Shown: piece after piece, positions 60,994 to 64,000 of the stretch
Layout: each line of letters starts with the position of its first letter
Numbering within the stretch: position 1 is the stretch's first letter
Source: Pinibacter soli
Lineage (GTDB): Bacteria > Bacteroidota > Bacteroidia > Chitinophagales > Chitinophagaceae
DNA length: 64,000 nt
Assembly (NCBI RefSeq): GCF_029961145.1
Contig: NZ_JASBRG010000007.1
Location: forward strand, 1,282,155-1,346,154
Reading direction: 5' to 3'
Notes under the pieces: generated by a model
Database searches by the model: none
What the model was told of the DNA's origin: nothing
The model's input: the letters and a program-made list of their open reading frames with translations, nothing else
Position numbers and translations under genes: made by a program

Positions 60994-62796
60994 CTATTCC
61001 ATGGTTTCTTTACCAATGATATTTTTTGCCTGATTTTCTAATAAATCAAAAACCACAACCTTGTTCTCTCCTTTCTTCAACCAGGAAGCTGGACAATACA
61101 ATCTTTGCTGCGGCCCCACATACCAGTAGCGGCCCAGGTTATGACCATTTACCCATACCATTCCTTTTTTGTATTGACTCATGTCTATGTAAGTATCGGC
61201 TGTTTGCGGCAAATTGAAACTTCCCTGGAAAAACGTACCACGACGGGCTGTGTCTACCGCTGAAGACTTTATTTGCGTTACATATTTTTCGTTAAATGGC
61301 AATGGGTAAATTTCCCAATTCATCAGTGTCATTCCATTTAGTGTAACCCTATCCGTTATACCTTTTCTGTCAATCATGAATTGAGCGAAATTGATGTGCC
61401 CCATGCCTTCTACCAATATCTCCAGTTCGGGGTTTGCTACATCTGTTTTGGGAAGATTCACTGTCCATTTTCCGCGATCTCTAAAAATAGTGTCTATAAA
61501 TTTTCCATTCAAAAATATCAGCGCATAATCATGAGGTTCCGTAATGGTTAACTTGCCGCTTTTATGTCCGATCAGTTTTGTTTTATACACCATCATGCCC
61601 TGGTTCTGGCCATAATACTCAAAGGGTTTTGGCTGTGCAGACTTAACAGGTGCAGGCAGGTTGCTCCATAGTGATGAGTATGTCTGCATTCTAATTTCAG
61701 GTATGTTCATTGCAGGTATTGGCGCCGGTATTGCAGGCACATCTTTTATGTACTTGCTGATCAGATTGCGAAGGGCATAATATTTAGGAGTTGCTCTTCC
61801 CTGTTCATTTATAGGAGCGTCGTAGTCGTAGCTCGTAATATCTGGTTGGTATTGCGTTGCGCTAAAAGAATTTGCACCTGCTGTAAAGCCGAAGTTTGTT
61901 CCGCCGTGAATCACATAAAAATTAAAAGAGTGACTGCTGTCCAGCAAAAACTTTATTTCTTTTAACAGTGATGTCGTATCGGGTTTCGCCCATTTTTCAC
62001 CCCAGTGGGTAAGCCAGCCGGGATATGTTTCACTGCTAAAAACGGGAACACCGGGATTCGTTTTAGCAGCCAGATTAAAATCGCGTGGATCACCGCCGGA
62101 ATCGAGGCCCACAGCCATGCCCGGCAAGGAACCGGCTTCGAGCATATACGGCGTAGGACCATCAGCGGTGTAAAATGGCGTGTTAATGCCGTTGCTTGTC
62201 CAGTACCCATGTAATGTTTCAAGATAAGTGCGGTCGTTACCAAAACTGCCGTATTCATTTTCAATCTGCACCATGAGTATGTTGCCGCCATTAGTCACAA
62301 GGTGCGACTTTACAACTGCGGATAAACGGCTAACATAGCGCTTAACAGCACTCAGGTAAGTACTGTCCATGCAACGGAGCTTGATATCCGGTGTCTTTAA
62401 AAGATAAGAAGGCAAACCTCCAAAGTCCCACTCACCGCATACGTATGGACCCGGGCGCAGGAGCACCCACATCTTTTCTTCTTCACATATTTTCAGAAAG
62501 TCACCGATATTTCTATTCTCACTTGTAAAATCGAATTTTCCCGGTTCTGTTTCATGGTGGTTCCAAAATACGTACAAGGCAATGGTATTGCATCCCATCG
62601 CTTTTGTCATTTGTATGCGGTGGCGCCAATATTCTTTGGGAATGCGGCCAGGGTGCATTTCACCGCTTATAATTCTGAAGGGTTTTCCATCTAATAAAAA
62701 ATCATTTTTCCCTAAACTAAAAACATGTTTGCCTTGTGCGTAGCTGTTTGACAGCATGAACAGTGAGACTAAAACAAAAACTATTTTCTTTATCAT
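60994..62796 (-). CDS. Beta-galactosidase (GH35)
   Basis: A 600-residue secreted enzyme removing beta-linked galactose. The ATG at 62796 opens the signal MIKKIVFVLVSLFMLSNSYAQ; the frame is open 31 codons upstream but that part is not signal-like. Barrel blocks are GKPFRIISGEMHPGRIP, LRPGPYVCGEWDFGGLPSYL, the acid/base motif QIENEYG with Glu181, and the nucleophile motif FSSETYPGW with Glu256. The C-terminal part has jelly-roll domains with WVNGHNLGRYW. Together with GH20 it could strip galactose and hexosamine from glycoproteins or side-chains. Confidence 0.96.
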   Translation of the reverse strand: MIKKIVFVLVSLFMLSNSYAQGKHVFSLGKNDFLLDGKPFRIISGEMHPGRIPKEYWRHRIQMTKAMGCNTIALYVFWNHHETEPGKFDFTSENRNIGDFLKICEEEKMWVLLRPGPYVCGEWDFGGLPSYLLKTPDIKLRCMDSTYLSAVKRYVSRLSAVVKSHLVTNGGNILMVQIENEYGSFGNDRTYLETLHGYWTSNGINTPFYTADGPTPYMLEAGSLPGMAVGLDSGGDPRDFNLAAKTNPGVPVFSSETYPGWLTHWGEKWAKPDTTSLLKEIKFLLDSSHSFNFYVIHGGTNFGFTAGANSFSATQYQPDITSYDYDAPINEQGRATPKYYALRNLISKYIKDVPAIPAPIPAMNIPEIRMQTYSSLWSNLPAPVKSAQPKPFEYYGQNQGMMVYKTKLIGHKSGKLTITEPHDYALIFLNGKFIDTIFRDRGKWTVNLPKTDVANPELEILVEGMGHINFAQFMIDRKGITDRVTLNGMTLMNWEIYPLPFNEKYVTQIKSSAVDTARRGTFFQGSFNLPQTADTYIDMSQYKKGMVWVNGHNLGRYWYVGPQQRLYCPASWLKKGENKVVVFDLLENQAKNIIGKETME

Positions 62797-63401
62797 TATT
62801 TCCAAAATATTTTTACTCTTGATGACCGTGGCACAACAGGTTATAAAAAACCTAAGATATTGACATAAATATATCAAACCGCACGTCAAAAACTCTTATC
62901 AAACGGTTGCGCAATTTTTATTCTTCTTAAATCGATGTTTTTTTCTTCATTCTAGGCGGGCATCGAAACCCCATATAGGGCACTGGTCGTTGGGCGAGCA
63001 ACTTTCATTTAATGTACCGCAACCCCATCCCTGTTTACTTTCAGAGCAGATGAAAATTTCCACGAGGCTGTGTGCTCTTTGTTCATAGACATCTACGCTT
63101 GTTATTATTGAGTGCCTACTTTAACTGTAGAATATTAGCTAAACAAATAAAAATACTACAGTAAAATGTCAATATTCCATAATCCTTTTTAAATGGTTAC
63201 CCGCCCATGCTTTCCGGGTGCCCAGTCTGTGAAAAGGTCCTTTCCGGAATACATGCACCGGAATCTATTAACCGTTTGCGATCAATCTAAACGGACACAT
63301 CCTTACAACCTCTGGCGCAATCAGCTCTTTTTTTGACGCGATCATACCCTATTTATTTCGTAGTTAAGCCGTACGTTTGAGCAGCAAAAATCAACCTAAC
63401 C
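62797..63401. other. Gene-free stretch of 605 bases
   Basis: Divergent region between GH35 (-) and the VOC gene (+). No protein-like frame or strong hairpin was found; TTCCGGAA at about 63241 and a repeated CCGGAAT are the only small symmetries. One promoter-like box is at 63372. Confidence 0.5.
63372..63379 (+). promoter_or_regulatory. Possible -7 promoter box before the VOC gene
   Basis: TACGTTTG matches TAnnTTTG exactly and lies 22 bases before the ATG, but no TTG at a fitting upstream distance was found. Confidence 0.4.
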
Positions 63402-63842
63402 ATGGCACTTATCAATCCTCACATTAACTTCAACGGAAATGCGGAAGAGGCATTTACGTTTTACAAATCAGTATTTGGCGGAGAGTTTGCAAAAGTTGTA
63501 CGTTTCAAAGACATTGCAAGCGCTGAATTTCCGGTAGCAGAAAAAGAAGAAAATAAAATTATGCATATTGCTTTGCCTATCGGAAAAAGTAATATGCTGA
63601 TGGCTAATGATGTTCCGGAAAGTATGGGAAAAACAAACGAAAATGAGAACAGAAGTAAAATTGTTATAATCACGGAAAGTAAAGAAGAAGCAGATAAATT
63701 ATTTAATGGGCTTTCTGTGGGAGGACAGGTAGAAGGCCCTATCGGAGATAGTCCATGGGGGTCATATTTTGGTTGCTTCAGAGACAAATACGGCATTGAA
63801 TGGATTGTGGAATTTGACCCAAATTATAACGGAAAAGCATAA
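63402..63842 (+). CDS. PhnB-like VOC family protein
   Basis: A 146-residue cytoplasmic protein with the start INPHINFNGNAEEAFTFYKSVFGG, the usual opening of PhnB-like (3-demethylubiquinone methyltransferase-like) VOC proteins, the middle strand MLMANDVPESMG, and the closing WGSYFGCFRDKYGIEWIVEF. The metal-ligand pattern is incomplete, as in much of this subgroup. The function is unknown. It is the last gene of the window and appears to be single. Confidence 0.92.
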   Translation: MALINPHINFNGNAEEAFTFYKSVFGGEFAKVVRFKDIASAEFPVAEKEENKIMHIALPIGKSNMLMANDVPESMGKTNENENRSKIVIITESKEEADKLFNGLSVGGQVEGPIGDSPWGSYFGCFRDKYGIEWIVEFDPNYNGKA

Positions 63843-64000
63843 GTAGAAAACAACGAGCACCCAACAGCGTGTCTATTAAATTGTGGCTGAATGAGTGAGC
63901 ATTCAACTATAAATCGCTATTTTGTTTTGTGTTTAATTGATAATGACGTTTCAAATATTCTCACAGGAAATAATGAAATGAATGACTACAATAAGCAAAA
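63843..64000. other. Window end, no gene
   Basis: The last 158 bases are A/T-rich with nothing recognisable; any gene downstream begins outside. Confidence 0.5.

Noticed and set aside
62797-62889. Longer N-terminus for the GH35 enzyme
   Set aside because: It precedes a standard signal peptide at 62796 and has unlikely composition.

Overview
The window looks like chromosomal DNA from a plant- or soil-associated member of the Bacteroidota, most likely of the Chitinophagaceae type; the exact genus cannot be told from the sequence alone. The reasons are four SusC/SusD-type nutrient uptake pairs (one cut by the window start), a hybrid two-component sensor, an ECF sigma/FecR pair, many secreted glycan-active enzymes with signal peptides ending in AQ, TAnnTTTG-like promoter boxes, and many short palindromic intergenic repeats. 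No tRNA, rRNA, CRISPR array, transposase or phage cluster was recognised.

Layout. 1-6029 is the end of a pectin-type locus: SusC fragment, SusD, a secreted esterase, a CE8 pectin methylesterase and a second secreted esterase. 6088-15009 is mixed: a TPR lipoprotein, a hemerythrin protein, a GH39-like hydrolase, then a plus-strand run of universal stress protein, a stand-alone PEP-synthase-type ATP-grasp domain, rifampin ADP-ribosyltransferase (Arr), DUF2200, a membrane-anchored VOC protein and a fatty-acid desaturase. 15083-20048 (minus) holds a TlpA-like thioredoxin, a sodium:solute symporter, a Gfo/Idh/MocA dehydrogenase and a lipoprotein resembling L-rhamnose mutarotase. 20820-27109 (minus) is DeoR regulator, SusC and SusD. 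27622-29761 (plus) is a DcaP-like porin overlapping an alpha-carbonic anhydrase. 29857-33032 (minus) is cupin, zinc alcohol dehydrogenase, AraC regulator and an ORF6N protein.

33181-41998 has a secreted clan GH-A-like glycosidase (plus), facing a minus-strand series of sigma factor, FecR anti-sigma, SusC, SusD and a small lipoprotein. 42197-51605 (minus) is the clearest polysaccharide utilization locus: SusC, SusD, GH88, GH29 and DUF2264, divergent from a 1348-residue hybrid sensor/AraC regulator (51890-55936). 56062-63842 contains a DUF5071 protein, a small secreted protein, a second thioredoxin-fold protein with a CSPC site, GH20 hexosaminidase, GH35 beta-galactosidase and a VOC protein.

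Together the genes describe import and stepwise trimming of decorated plant polysaccharides (pectin methyl and acetyl groups, unsaturated uronic acids, fucose, galactose, hexosamine), with each SusCD locus under its own type of regulator: hybrid sensor, sigma/anti-sigma, or DeoR. The most unusual items are the USP / ATP-grasp / Arr cluster, an operator-like palindrome written into the ORF6N coding sequence with a related one just outside it, the porin/carbonic anhydrase overlap, and the doubly palindromic inverted repeat in the hybrid-sensor/SusC divergent promoter region.
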